A stretch of DNA of 8,099 bases, taken from NCBI GenBank assembly GCA_020024915.1, contig JAHHSZ010000071.1, positions 1 through 8,099 on the forward strand, in the 5' to 3' direction. Each line of letters opens with the position of its first letter. The stretch's first letter is position 1. Positions 1-6,962 of this stretch are shown here, in pieces. The notes below the pieces were generated by a model, which saw only the letters and a program-made list of their open reading frames with translations, ran no database searches and was not told where the DNA came from. This DNA comes from Fusobacterium sp. GTDB lineage: Bacteria; Fusobacteriota; Fusobacteriia; Fusobacteriales; Fusobacteriaceae. Position numbers and translations under genes: made by a program.

Positions 1-65
1 GGCTATATTGTTATATTAAAAATAAAAATGAGGTTTAAGAAAAAATATTTAGGAGGATGTAGAAT

Positions 66-794
66 ATGAGTGAAATTTTTACTAGTGGCAATTTATTATT
101 TGGGTTAGGAATATTTATAGCAAATATTATTCAAGGATTGACTGGCTTTGCTGGATCTTTACTAGCGATGCCACCATCAATACATTTACAAGGATTAGAA
201 ACAGCTAAAGTAGCTGTTAATACTTATGGATTAGTAAGTTCTTTTATAGTTTTTTTAAGTAACTACAAACTTATAGATTGGAAAGAAGCTAAGAAATTAC
301 TTGTCTTAATGGGAATTGGATTAGTTACTGGAATTTATTTAGCAGGACAAGTTCCTGCAGGAATACTTTTAAAAATATATGCTATCTTTGTAATAGGAGT
401 AGCATTAAAAGAGATGTTTTATAGAGGAAATCTAGATTTTAGTGATACAGTGTTAATAGGTATTGTATTAATTGCAGGATTATTTCAAGGGTTATTTGTT
501 TCTGGAGGCCCATTCTTAATTATTTATGTTGCTAAGAAATTAAAAAATACGAATCAAATAAGAGGAACTCTTTGTTTTGTATGGATATTCTTAAATGGAT
601 ATATGATGGTAAGTCAATTCTTGGCAGGGCAGTTCACAGCACATAATACAGCAGTAACTTTAATAGGATTACCTGGTGTTTTTGCTGGAGTTGCAATTGG
701 AGGATATTTAGCAAAGATATTATCTAAAGAGAAGTTCTTAAAAGTGGTATATGTATTACTTGTTTTATCAGGAGCTTCATTATTACTAAAGTAA
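66..794 (+). CDS. TauE/SafE (TSUP) family membrane transporter, likely sulfur-compound or anion exporter
   Basis: A 242-residue, strongly hydrophobic protein with roughly seven to eight predicted membrane segments and no cleavable signal peptide. It shows the two half-repeats of the TauE/SafE family: a first glycine-rich element GLTGFAGSLLAMP at residues 24-36 and a second, GLFQGLFVSGGPFLIIY, at 138-154. Its length is normal for a compact TSUP protein. Family members typically export sulfite, sulfoacetate or other sulfonates from the cytoplasm, but substrates vary widely, so the substrate here is inference. The start is well fixed by AGGAGG at 51-56, nine bases before the ATG. The unrecognised gene starting at 821 follows after 26 bases on the same strand, so the two are probably co-transcribed and may share a substrate or pathway. 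The promoter is not clearly visible in the 65 bases available upstream. Confidence 0.88.
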   Translation: MSEIFTSGNLLFGLGIFIANIIQGLTGFAGSLLAMPPSIHLQGLETAKVAVNTYGLVSSFIVFLSNYKLIDWKEAKKLLVLMGIGLVTGIYLAGQVPAGILLKIYAIFVIGVALKEMFYRGNLDFSDTVLIGIVLIAGLFQGLFVSGGPFLIIYVAKKLKNTNQIRGTLCFVWIFLNGYMMVSQFLAGQFTAHNTAVTLIGLPGVFAGVAIGGYLAKILSKEKFLKVVYVLLVLSGASLLLK

Positions 795-820
795 AAATTT
801 CAAAATAGGGTGTGAGAAGT

Positions 821-2002
821 ATGGAAATAAGATTAAGTGGTAAAAAGCGAGGTTTAGTTGCGATAGCAGGTCATGTAGGGTGTGGTCATAGTCATAGTTT
901 AAACAACCAAGTTCAAGATGATTCATGTGGATTATCAATTGTACTGTCACTTTTTAAAAAGGCTACTAATTTATCTTTAAAAATAAAGAATGTAGAATTT
1001 AATGGGAATGATGTTAGAGTAATTTTAGAAAATGGTGGAATAGGAGAAGGAACTGCAAGACGTGGAATAACTCCTCAAGAGAAGAAATTAGCATATTCTT
1101 TGATAGGAAAAGAAGCTGTTAATACACATACATTAGTATTAACAGCTTTTGGAAGAATTTATGGTCAAGGAATATTAGAAACACCAGTTGCTGTTCAAAC
1201 AGCAATAGCTAATGCAGCTTTAAATGGATTTTACTTAAATTATCCAGAGCAATTTTTAAGAGCTAAAGAAAGTGTGAGAGGAAATTGTGGAGAGGTGGTA
1301 GGAACAGTTTTAGAGATTGATGGTAAAGCTGTGAGTGTTTTAGGGACTGTAAATGCTACAATTGGAGGAATAGGACCTAACGAAGATCAAGAGGGGAATT
1401 CGATTGTTGGTGCTAAAGGTGAGATTATAAAAACTTTAGGAATGGATAAATTACCAACACTTATTATAGAAGCTATGATATATTCTGGATTCTCAAAAGG
1501 ACTAACAGAGAATACATATTTTGTTAGAGGAGATAAGGAAGATGATAATATAGTTGTTGTTGAATCAGTTGTTAAGGCTGCTGAAAAATGTGGAATTCCT
1601 ATAAAATATCATGAATCTGGAATGAAAAGAACAAAGGAAGCTTTGAGAAATAATACTAAATCAGTAGCAGAGAAGATTATTGCGTTAGGAGAAAAGCTAA
1701 AAATGGCTGAAACTTCTGAAGAGAAAGTAAACATCATAGCTGAATTAGCAGTTGCAGTAAGCCAAGATTGTGGTGGAATAAGTTTTATGTCAAATGAACT
1801 ACATGAGGAAATTGGTGGAGCAGGAATGCTAAAAAATATAGGAGCTGTTATTAATCTTGTTTCAACAGATGAATATTTCAAAGAGAATCCTATACCATAT
1901 TTAACAGATGAAGAGTTAGAAAGATACCTAAAATTAGTATTAGAAAGTGTAAATCAGATTTTTAATAGATTAGACGAAGCAAATAAAATAATCAACTTAT
2001 AG
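821..2002 (+). CDS. Conserved-looking soluble protein of unknown function, paired with TSUP transporter
   Basis: I do not recognise this family. The frame extends up to a GTG at 812 (396 residues), but that codon lies one base after AGGG (807-810) and could not be served by it. The ATG at 821 sits ten bases downstream of that purine-rich site, giving 393 residues. The protein is soluble, with no signal peptide or membrane segments. Numbered from the ATG, it has a His/Cys-rich N-terminal element HVGCGHSHS (18-26) followed by QDDSCG (32-37), a glycine-rich stretch ENGGIGEGTARRGITP (70-85), GRIYGQGILETPVAVQTA (111-128), GGIGPNEDQEGN (182-193) and a late DCGGISF element (316-322). There are five cysteines (21, 36, 156, 257, 317). 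Clustered Gly, His, Asp and Cys suggest an enzyme, possibly metal-dependent, but that is inference. It ends at a TAG, and a terminator follows at 2127-2159. Confidence 0.75.
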   Translation: MEIRLSGKKRGLVAIAGHVGCGHSHSLNNQVQDDSCGLSIVLSLFKKATNLSLKIKNVEFNGNDVRVILENGGIGEGTARRGITPQEKKLAYSLIGKEAVNTHTLVLTAFGRIYGQGILETPVAVQTAIANAALNGFYLNYPEQFLRAKESVRGNCGEVVGTVLEIDGKAVSVLGTVNATIGGIGPNEDQEGNSIVGAKGEIIKTLGMDKLPTLIIEAMIYSGFSKGLTENTYFVRGDKEDDNIVVVESVVKAAEKCGIPIKYHESGMKRTKEALRNNTKSVAEKIIALGEKLKMAETSEEKVNIIAELAVAVSQDCGGISFMSNELHEEIGGAGMLKNIGAVINLVSTDEYFKENPIPYLTDEELERYLKLVLESVNQIFNRLDEANKIINL

Positions 2003-2126
2003 GAGTGAATAATAGATATAAAAAATATTTATTATAAAAAGAGTCTATATGGGGAAAGATGAAAAGTTAAGTGGATTATTTTATTAATAACTCAAAGACC
2101 AATATTTAATTATTCATAAATATTAA

Positions 2127-2159
2127 AAAAGAGACGGAAGTGATAAATCTGTCTCTTTT
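2127..2159. terminator. Bidirectional intrinsic terminator between convergent genes
   Basis: The left arm AAAAGAGAC (2127-2135) pairs perfectly with GTCTCTTTT (2151-2159). The stem can extend inward by three more pairs (GGA with TCT, one of them G-U), leaving a loop of about nine bases. On the plus strand the stem ends in TTTTCCTTTT. On the minus strand the outer arm runs into TTTTTTAAT. It therefore can end both the plus-strand operon finishing at 2002 and the minus-strand transporter finishing at 2164. Confidence 0.85.
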
Positions 2160-2163
2160 CCTT

Positions 2164-3441
2164 TTAATATCTAAAATATAGATAGATCATACTAAGTACA
2201 GTTGATTGAATAACTATGATAGTACCCCATTTGAAGAATTCAAGGAATGAGATTTCAATTCCCCCTTTTTTTGCAACAGAAGCACCAATAATATTGGCAG
2301 CAGCACCAACAATAGTCATATTTCCACCTAAACAGGCTCCCAATGATAAAGCCCACCACAATACTTGAGTATCATCTTGAAAACTAGGTGCAATTTGTAA
2401 TAAAATTTTACCAAAAGACAAAGTATGTGGGATAGATCCAACAATAGGTGAAAGAACTGTTGATAGTATAAGTATCAAAAATGAGGTAAATTTAATATTT
2501 CCCTCTGTAAATATAATTAGATATTCAGAGAGCTTGCTAATGACTCCTAAGTTTTCAATTCCATCAACTAAAACAAAAAGTCCACCAAAGAAGAAGAGTG
2601 TTTCCCATTCTATTTTAGCAAATACTTCTTCTGGCTTCTTCTTACTTAGAAAAATTAGGACAGCAGCTCCTGTAATAGCTATAATAGCTAATCCTATTCC
2701 TGTAAAGCTATTAGTCAGAAATCCTAAAATTACAACAGAAAAAACAATAATAGATTGAATTAAAAGTTTTTTATTTGTAATAGTTCTATCTAGACTTAAT
2801 TCCATAATACCAGCTTTTAATTCATTTGAAACTTCTAATTTGTTCTTTAGAAAAAATACTGAACTAGTTAATAAGATAGCCATATTTATGATTATAAGTG
2901 GAGTTAGGTTAATGATAAAATCATTGAAATCAAGACCACTTAAACTTGCTATAATAAGGTTAGGTGGGTCTCCAATCATAGTAGCTGTTCCTCCTATATT
3001 AGATGCAAATATTTGAAGAAGTACAAAAGGTTTAGGATCTACCTCAAGTCTTTTGGCCAAAAAAATAGTGACAGGTACTACAAGTAAAATAGTAGTAACA
3101 TTATCCAAAACTGCTGAAAATACTGCTGTTATAATAGATATAAAAACGAGAATTTTTACTGGATTACCTCTAACTAATTGAGCTATTTTAATAGCAACCC
3201 ATTGAAAGACTCCTGTTTCAGACATTATTTCAACGATAATCATCATACCAATAAGTAAAAAGAGAATCTCAAGATTATAGCCGATTGTCTCTAAAGCTTG
3301 TTCTTCAGTGATTATTTGAAGAATAACCATCAGAGCTCCTCCTATTATTGTGACGATAGATTTAGGGTATTTTTCAGTAATGATAAAATAGAAAGTGATA
3401 AGAAAAATAAGAATGCCAAATACAAGTTTAAGGAACTCCAT
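2164..3441 (-). CDS. ArsB/NhaD-type (ion transporter superfamily) permease
   Basis: A 425-residue polytopic membrane protein with about eleven hydrophobic segments, the normal size for ArsB/NhaD/P-protein-like permeases. It shows the two related signatures of this superfamily. In the first half, SAVLDNVTTILLVVP (109-123) is followed by ASNIGGTATMIGDPPNLI (146-163); in the second half, ACLGGNMTIVGAAANIIG (369-386) is the pseudo-symmetric partner. Relatives move arsenite, Na+/H+ or dicarboxylates. No arsenic regulator or ATPase lies nearby, so arsenite export is not supported and the substrate stays open. The ATG is preceded by a strong AAGGGGG site on the minus strand (about 3451-3457) with nine bases between. 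The gene stands alone: it converges on the TSUP operon across a shared terminator, and upstream of it lies the terminator of the ridA operon, so it needs its own promoter. Confidence 0.87.
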   Translation of the reverse strand: MEFLKLVFGILIFLITFYFIITEKYPKSIVTIIGGALMVILQIITEEQALETIGYNLEILFLLIGMMIIVEIMSETGVFQWVAIKIAQLVRGNPVKILVFISIITAVFSAVLDNVTTILLVVPVTIFLAKRLEVDPKPFVLLQIFASNIGGTATMIGDPPNLIIASLSGLDFNDFIINLTPLIIINMAILLTSSVFFLKNKLEVSNELKAGIMELSLDRTITNKKLLIQSIIVFSVVILGFLTNSFTGIGLAIIAITGAAVLIFLSKKKPEEVFAKIEWETLFFFGGLFVLVDGIENLGVISKLSEYLIIFTEGNIKFTSFLILILSTVLSPIVGSIPHTLSFGKILLQIAPSFQDDTQVLWWALSLGACLGGNMTIVGAAANIIGASVAKKGGIEISFLEFFKWGTIIVIQSTVLSMIYLYFRY

Positions 3442-3486
3442 AAATCTCTGCCCCCTTTGTTAATAATTAATATACAGTACTATTTT

Positions 3487-3514
3487 ATTATATATCTTTA
3501 AAATAAAACTACAA
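3487..3514 (-). promoter_or_regulatory. Candidate promoter for the ArsB/NhaD-type permease
   Basis: On the minus strand a perfect TATAAT lies at 3492-3487, with TTGTAG at 3514-3509 sixteen bases upstream as a weak -35. The site is about 45 bases before the permease start and downstream of the ridA operon terminator. The region is extremely AT-rich, so chance matches are likely; the -10 is good and the -35 poor. Confidence 0.4.
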
Positions 3515-3580
3515 GGTAAATTTTAGAAAAAAATATACAAAATATGAATGTTATATTCAATATTATTATATTTAATATAT

Positions 3581-3611
3581 AAAAAAAGCTATTACATTAC
3601 AAGTAACAGCT
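3581..3611 (-). terminator. Intrinsic terminator of the D-cysteine desulfhydrase/yeiH/ridA operon
   Basis: Read on the minus strand, AGCTGTTAC (3611-3603) pairs with GTAATAGCT (3595-3587) across a seven-base loop. The nine-pair stem has one G-U pair and is followed directly by a run of seven T and then TATAT (3587-3577). It starts 22 bases after the ridA stop codon and is a textbook rho-independent terminator. Confidence 0.88.
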
Positions 3612-3632
3612 AAATTTTAAAATATAATAAAA

Positions 3633-4010
3633 TTATTTAACAGCAATAACTTCAATTTCAACTTTTACATCTTTTGGAAGTCTTGCAACCTCAACACAAG
3701 CTCTTGCTGGTTTTACATCTCCTAAGTACTCATTATACACTTCGTTGATTGCAGCAAAATCATTCATATCTTTAATGAAAACTCCTGCTTTAACAACATC
3801 TTTCATAGAATACCCTGCAGCTTCAACAATAGCCTTAACATTTTCTAAAGATTGTCTAGTTTGTTTTTTTACATCATCTGAAACTAGAGTCATTGTTTCT
3901 GGAACAAAAGGAATTTGTCCTGAAACAAATAACATACCATTTGCTTCAATTGCTTGAGAATATGGTCCTAAAGCAGCAGGAGCCTTCTCAGTATATATAA
4001 TTTTATTCAT
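3633..4010 (-). CDS. ridA: RidA family reactive enamine/imine deaminase
   Basis: A 125-residue protein of the YjgF/YER057c/UK114 family, full length and cytoplasmic (family members are trimers). It has GPYSQA at 15-20 with the conserved Tyr17, SGQIP at 30-34, and the signature PARACVEVARLPKDVKVEIE at 101-120. Arg103 corresponds to the catalytic arginine that holds the substrate carboxylate, and Cys105 and Glu120 match conserved positions. RidA hydrolyses 2-aminoacrylate and related enamines/imines to keto acids and ammonia, protecting PLP enzymes from damage. AGGAGG (4023-4018) lies seven bases before the ATG. It is last in the operon, 18 bases after yeiH and one gene away from a PLP-dependent enzyme that makes just this class of intermediate, which strongly supports the functional link. 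Confidence 0.96.
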   Translation of the reverse strand: MNKIIYTEKAPAALGPYSQAIEANGMLFVSGQIPFVPETMTLVSDDVKKQTRQSLENVKAIVEAAGYSMKDVVKAGVFIKDMNDFAAINEVYNEYLGDVKPARACVEVARLPKDVKVEIEVIAVK

Positions 4011-4028
4011 TAATAATCCTCCTTAAAA

Positions 4029-5060
4029 TTACCAAATACCTAAAATATATTGGAACAATAAACTTACAATAGTGATACCAACCCAACAAGAAAATCCCAT
4101 AATAATTGGTTTGCCACCAGTTTTTATCAATTTGATGATATTGGTATTTAATCCAATAGCACACATCGCCATTACAATAAAAAATTTACTTAGGTTTTTT
4201 AAAGGTGAAAATACACTGGCGTCTACACCTAAAGAAACAGAAATTGTAGTAATTATTGATGCAGCTATGAAATATAGTATAAAAAAGGGAAAAATCTTCT
4301 TTATATCTAATTTTTTATTTTTATTATTACTATCTTTTGTTGATTTGATAGCTAAAAACAGTGTAATTGGAATAATAGCTAATGTACGAGTTAATTTTAC
4401 AGTAACAGCTTTATCTAATGTAGAACTTCCTAAATTATAGATAGTATCCCAAGTAGCAGCTGCAGCTGTAACTGAAGATGTATCATTAACAGCAGTACCA
4501 GCGAATATTCCAAAAGCTTCTCCCGAAGTTGTAGAGAAACCAATAAAAGAACCAAAAGCTGGAAAAATTAGAGCTGCTAATACATTAAAGAAAAATATTA
4601 CAGAGATAGCTTGAGCTACTTCTTCATCATTTGCATTTATAACAGGAGCAGTTGCTGCAACAGCAGATCCGCCACAGATTGATGATCCTACTCCAATCAA
4701 TGTTGAAATTTTTACTGGAATATTTAATAATTTTTGTAAAATATATGCGATAACTAGAGATGTAATTATTGTCGATATAATTATAGGGAGGGATTGAACT
4801 CCAGTTTCTAAAACTACAGATAAATTTAGACCAAATCCTAAAAGGATAACAGCATATTGAAGTATCTTTTTAGATGTGAATAAAATACCTTTTTGAAAGG
4901 GAAGTTTATTTTTAATGAAATTAGTAGTGATCATTCCTAATAGAATTGCAAAAACAGGACCTCCAATAATAGGATAAAATTTTCCTAAAAACAAGGCTGG
5001 AATTGCAAGGAATAGTACAAGTACTATTCCTGCAAAATTATCTTTTATTGATTTTAACAT
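4029..5060 (-). CDS. YeiH/UPF0324 family putative sulfate (anion) exporter
   Basis: A 343-residue membrane protein with about ten hydrophobic helices, matching the usual YeiH (Cons_hypoth698) length. Recognisable family elements are GPVFAILLGM (34-43), LLGFGLNL (73-80), GVGSSICGGSAVAATAPVI (123-141), the GTAVNDTSSVTAA element (188-200) and AMCAIGLNTN (298-307). A basic, hydrophilic loop at 239-255 separates two membrane blocks. Family members are called putative sulfate exporters, but biochemical support is thin; the true substrate could be another small sulfur anion. Its location between a sulfide-releasing enzyme and RidA favours a sulfur-related role. The start is unusual: only nine bases separate it from the upstream stop codon, and no good ribosome binding site lies at normal distance (a GAGG is about 17 bases away), so translational coupling to the upstream gene is likely. 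Confidence 0.9.
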   Translation of the reverse strand: MLKSIKDNFAGIVLVLFLAIPALFLGKFYPIIGGPVFAILLGMITTNFIKNKLPFQKGILFTSKKILQYAVILLGFGLNLSVVLETGVQSLPIIISTIITSLVIAYILQKLLNIPVKISTLIGVGSSICGGSAVAATAPVINANDEEVAQAISVIFFFNVLAALIFPAFGSFIGFSTTSGEAFGIFAGTAVNDTSSVTAAAATWDTIYNLGSSTLDKAVTVKLTRTLAIIPITLFLAIKSTKDSNNKNKKLDIKKIFPFFILYFIAASIITTISVSLGVDASVFSPLKNLSKFFIVMAMCAIGLNTNIIKLIKTGGKPIIMGFSCWVGITIVSLLFQYILGIW

Positions 5061-5069
5061 AAAAAGTGA

Positions 5070-6083
5070 TTAAATATCCTCTTTATTTTTTAGCATAACA
5101 TTTGTATATGCATATAATGCTGGAGATCCACCTGTATGTAAGAATAATACATTATCCTCTTTCTTGAATTTTCCCTCTCTGATCATTCCTACTAATCCTG
5201 CCATTGCTTTTCCTGTATATACTGGGTCTAATAATATTCCCTCTGTTCTTGCTAATAATTGAACTGCTTCTACCATTGTTCCTGTAGGTAATGAGTATCC
5301 TGGTCCTACAAATTCATCTCTTACTTGAACTAAATCTTCTGTTATCTCATTGTGTACTCCTGCTAATTCAGCTGTTCCTTTCGCTAAATTCCATACAGCA
5401 GCTTTTTGAATATCTTTCTTTCTATTTACACTAATTCCTGTTATTGGTATGTTAGCATTTACTCCAGTCATTCCTGCAACTATTCCAGCATGTGTTCCAG
5501 CTGATCCAGATGGTACTACCATATGATCTATTTTTATACCTTTATCAAATAATTGTACCATGATCTCTTCTGCACAAGAAACATATCCTAAAGCTCCTAA
5601 AGGATTTGATCCACCACCAGGGATTACATATGGATTTCTTCCTTCAGCTCTTAATTTTTCAGCTAACTTTTCAAGTTCTCCTAACATATCTGAACCACCA
5701 GGTACAACATAAGTTTTTTCAACACCTAAAAGGTTGAATAGGAAGTTGTTACCACTAGCTTCAGGATTGTAGCTACCTTTAACTCTTTCTTCAAGTATAA
5801 GTTGACATTTAAGCCCTTCTTTAACAGCAGCAGCAAGAGTTAATCTGCAGTGGTTAGATTGTACAGCACCACAAGTAAGGATAGTGTCAGCTCCTTTAGC
5901 AATAGCATCAGCCATAAGGAATTCAAGTTTTCTAGTTTTGTTACCACCAGAAGTAAGTCCTAAAAGATCATCTCTTTTAATATAGATAGTAGGACCACCT
6001 AAAGCTTTAGAAAAGTTTTCTAATTTTTCGATAGGAGTAGTTCCTACAGTGTATCTTTTTCTTGGAAATTTTGCTAAATTCAT
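5070..6083 (-). CDS. dcyD: D-cysteine desulfhydrase (PLP-dependent, ACC deaminase-like fold)
   Basis: Cytoplasmic fold-type II PLP enzyme that converts D-cysteine to H2S, ammonia and pyruvate. The frame opens at a GTG (6092), but that codon is part of the GAGGAG ribosome binding site (6097-6092); the ATG at 6083, eight bases on, is the likely start, giving 337 residues, the usual length. In that numbering: PLP lysine K49 in SGGNKTRKLEF; S76-N77-H78 in AVQSNH; phosphate loop SGSAGTHAG (192-200); active-site tyrosine Y289 in DPVYTGKA. The related ACC deaminases carry Glu in DPVYEGK and Leu in HLGG; here both positions are Thr (T290, T317), as expected for D-cysteine desulfhydrase. It is first in the operon with yeiH and ridA. 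Synonymous codon use changes sharply around codon 140-160. Other D-amino acids such as D-serine analogues could also be substrates. Confidence 0.93.
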   Translation of the reverse strand: MNLAKFPRKRYTVGTTPIEKLENFSKALGGPTIYIKRDDLLGLTSGGNKTRKLEFLMADAIAKGADTILTCGAVQSNHCRLTLAAAVKEGLKCQLILEERVKGSYNPEASGNNFLFNLLGVEKTYVVPGGSDMLGELEKLAEKLRAEGRNPYVIPGGGSNPLGALGYVSCAEEIMVQLFDKGIKIDHMVVPSGSAGTHAGIVAGMTGVNANIPITGISVNRKKDIQKAAVWNLAKGTAELAGVHNEITEDLVQVRDEFVGPGYSLPTGTMVEAVQLLARTEGILLDPVYTGKAMAGLVGMIREGKFKKEDNVLFLHTGGSPALYAYTNVMLKNKEDI

Positions 6084-6121
6084 ATATATCACTCCTCAAA
6101 ATTTATTTTTTGTATAGTTGA

Positions 6122-6150
6122 AGTATAGAACAAAATTAAATAAAAGTAAA
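6122..6150 (-). promoter_or_regulatory. Candidate promoter of the dcyD-yeiH-ridA operon
   Basis: On the minus strand TATACT (6127-6122) lies 17 bases downstream of TTTACT (6150-6145), four of six matches to the -35 consensus. Transcription would begin near 6115, giving a leader of about 30 bases before the ATG at 6083. A second -10-like TATACA lies a few bases downstream (6117-6112). The AT-rich setting lowers specificity. Confidence 0.42.
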
Positions 6151-6227
6151 ATTTTCAGAGAGTTATTTTGATAGTAAAACTAAGAAAATAGTAAAATAAA
6201 TTCAGATTAAAACAAGGTTCACAAAAG

Positions 6228-6275
6228 TTAAAGCATTAACTTATAAATATAATTTATAAAAAAGTTGAGCTTTAA
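6228..6275. other. Long interrupted inverted repeat, possible weak terminator of the pncA operon
   Basis: TTAAAGC (6228-6234) pairs with GCTTTAA (6269-6275), AAC (6238-6240) with GTT (6264-6266), and TTATAAAT (6241-6248) with ATTTATAA (6252-6259), leaving small internal loops and a three-base apex. It starts about 30 bases after the stop of the hemolysin III-like gene on the minus strand. The exit is only CTTTTG on that strand, so termination would be weak; the all-AT inner stem may also be chance. The rest of the 6093-6306 gap holds only the dcyD promoter candidate. Confidence 0.3.
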
Positions 6276-6306
6276 AAAAAAATAAAAATATGTTACAATA
6301 TAAAAT

Positions 6307-6936
6307 TTAGTAAAATTGAATAAAATATACAGATAAGTAGTTAAATATACTTCCAACTAATACAAAGATATGCCAAACTCCATGCATAAATCTGACGGTT
6401 TTCATTCCGTAGAAAATTGTTCCAACTGAATAGGCTATTCCACCACAGATAAGGAATTTTATTGAAATAGGACTGACAAAAGTTTTTAGATCATCAAAAA
6501 CAAATACTATCATCCAACCCATAAATAAATAGATCAAAGTTGAAAGAAATCTGAACCTACCTGCAAAAAAGATTTTAAAAACAATCCCAATCAATGTCAT
6601 TCCCCATTGTATAAAAAAAAGAACCCATTTTATTTTGCCGTCAAAGAATCCTAATAGATAGGGAGTGTAAGAGCCAGATATTAAAATATATATAGCTGAG
6701 TGATCAAGAATTTTAAAAATTCTTTTAAATTTACCAATAGGTAAAATATGGTAAGTACCAGACATAGTATAGAGCAAAATAAGGGAACAACAAAATACCA
6801 TGGATCCCACAAGGTATCCGATATTGCCACTTTGTAAGGTATGTATCAATAATGCTCCAGTACCAATTAAAGCTAAAATTACACCAAAATAATGAGTCAT
6901 AGAGTTAACCCATTCCTCAACTCTTGAAATCTCCAT
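6307..6936 (-). CDS. Hemolysin III / PAQR-like (YqfA-type) membrane protein
   Basis: A seven-helix integral membrane protein. The frame reaches an ATG at 6966, but that one has no ribosome binding site, while AAGGAGGTG (6951-6943) sits six bases before the ATG at 6936. This gives 209 residues and the usual family N-terminus, with the conserved N-S-x-T-H at 11-15. The PAQR/HlyIII zinc-site elements are present: S59-x3-H63 in SGTYH, D78-H79 in LDHSAIYILISGSYTPY, and H185-x3-H189 in HGVWH. The seven-helix core with three-histidine zinc geometry resembles ceramidase-like hydrolases of the CREST superfamily; the bacterial function is poorly known and the 'hemolysin' name rests on one Bacillus cereus protein. 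It follows pncA by 26 bases and is almost surely co-transcribed with it. Confidence 0.9.
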   Translation of the reverse strand: MEISRVEEWVNSMTHYFGVILALIGTGALLIHTLQSGNIGYLVGSMVFCCSLILLYTMSGTYHILPIGKFKRIFKILDHSAIYILISGSYTPYLLGFFDGKIKWVLFFIQWGMTLIGIVFKIFFAGRFRFLSTLIYLFMGWMIVFVFDDLKTFVSPISIKFLICGGIAYSVGTIFYGMKTVRFMHGVWHIFVLVGSIFNYLSVYFIQFY

Positions 6937-6962
6937 ATTTAGCACCTCCTTCAAATCATTGA

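Noticed and set aside
28..69. A 13-codon frame (ATG at 28 to TGA at 67-69) overlapping the TSUP start as ATGA, a possible leader peptide.
   Set aside because: No ribosome binding site precedes it, its composition is just that of AT-rich DNA plus the AGGAGG of the next gene, and no attenuator structure is seen.
1609..1881. Minus-strand open frame of 90 codons inside the unrecognised gene.
   Set aside because: It is antisense to a well-supported coding frame, has no plausible ribosome binding site and encodes a low-complexity Ser/Ile/Phe-rich peptide.
821..2002. Possible relationship to L-cysteine desulfidase/serine dehydratase iron-sulfur enzymes, suggested by the spread of cysteines and GGISF-type motifs near sulfur genes.
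   Set aside because: The typical cysteine-containing signatures of those enzymes are not seen, and a few cysteines are not enough for a family claim.
2534..2758. Plus-strand frame inside the ArsB/NhaD-type permease; also 3298-3501.
   Set aside because: Both are antisense shadows of a clear membrane protein gene, without recognisable protein features.
2164..3441. Arsenic resistance function for the ArsB/NhaD-type permease.
   Set aside because: No arsR, arsA, arsC or arsD is nearby and the family signature is shared by transporters of many other ions.
3515..3580. AT-rich repeats (ATATT/TTATA runs) as a possible origin or binding-site array.
   Set aside because: No regularly spaced unit or DnaA-box-like motif could be found; it reads as ordinary AT-rich intergenic DNA.
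4072..4440. Plus-strand 122-codon frame inside yeiH; also 3745-3957 within ridA and 7114-7305 within pncA.
   Set aside because: Hydrophobic-looking stretches are mirror images of the true genes on the other strand; none has a good start site.
5070..6083. 1-aminocyclopropane-1-carboxylate (ACC) deaminase as the identity of the PLP enzyme.
   Set aside because: The diagnostic Glu and Leu of ACC deaminases are both replaced by Thr (DPVYTGK and HTGG), the pattern of D-cysteine desulfhydrases.
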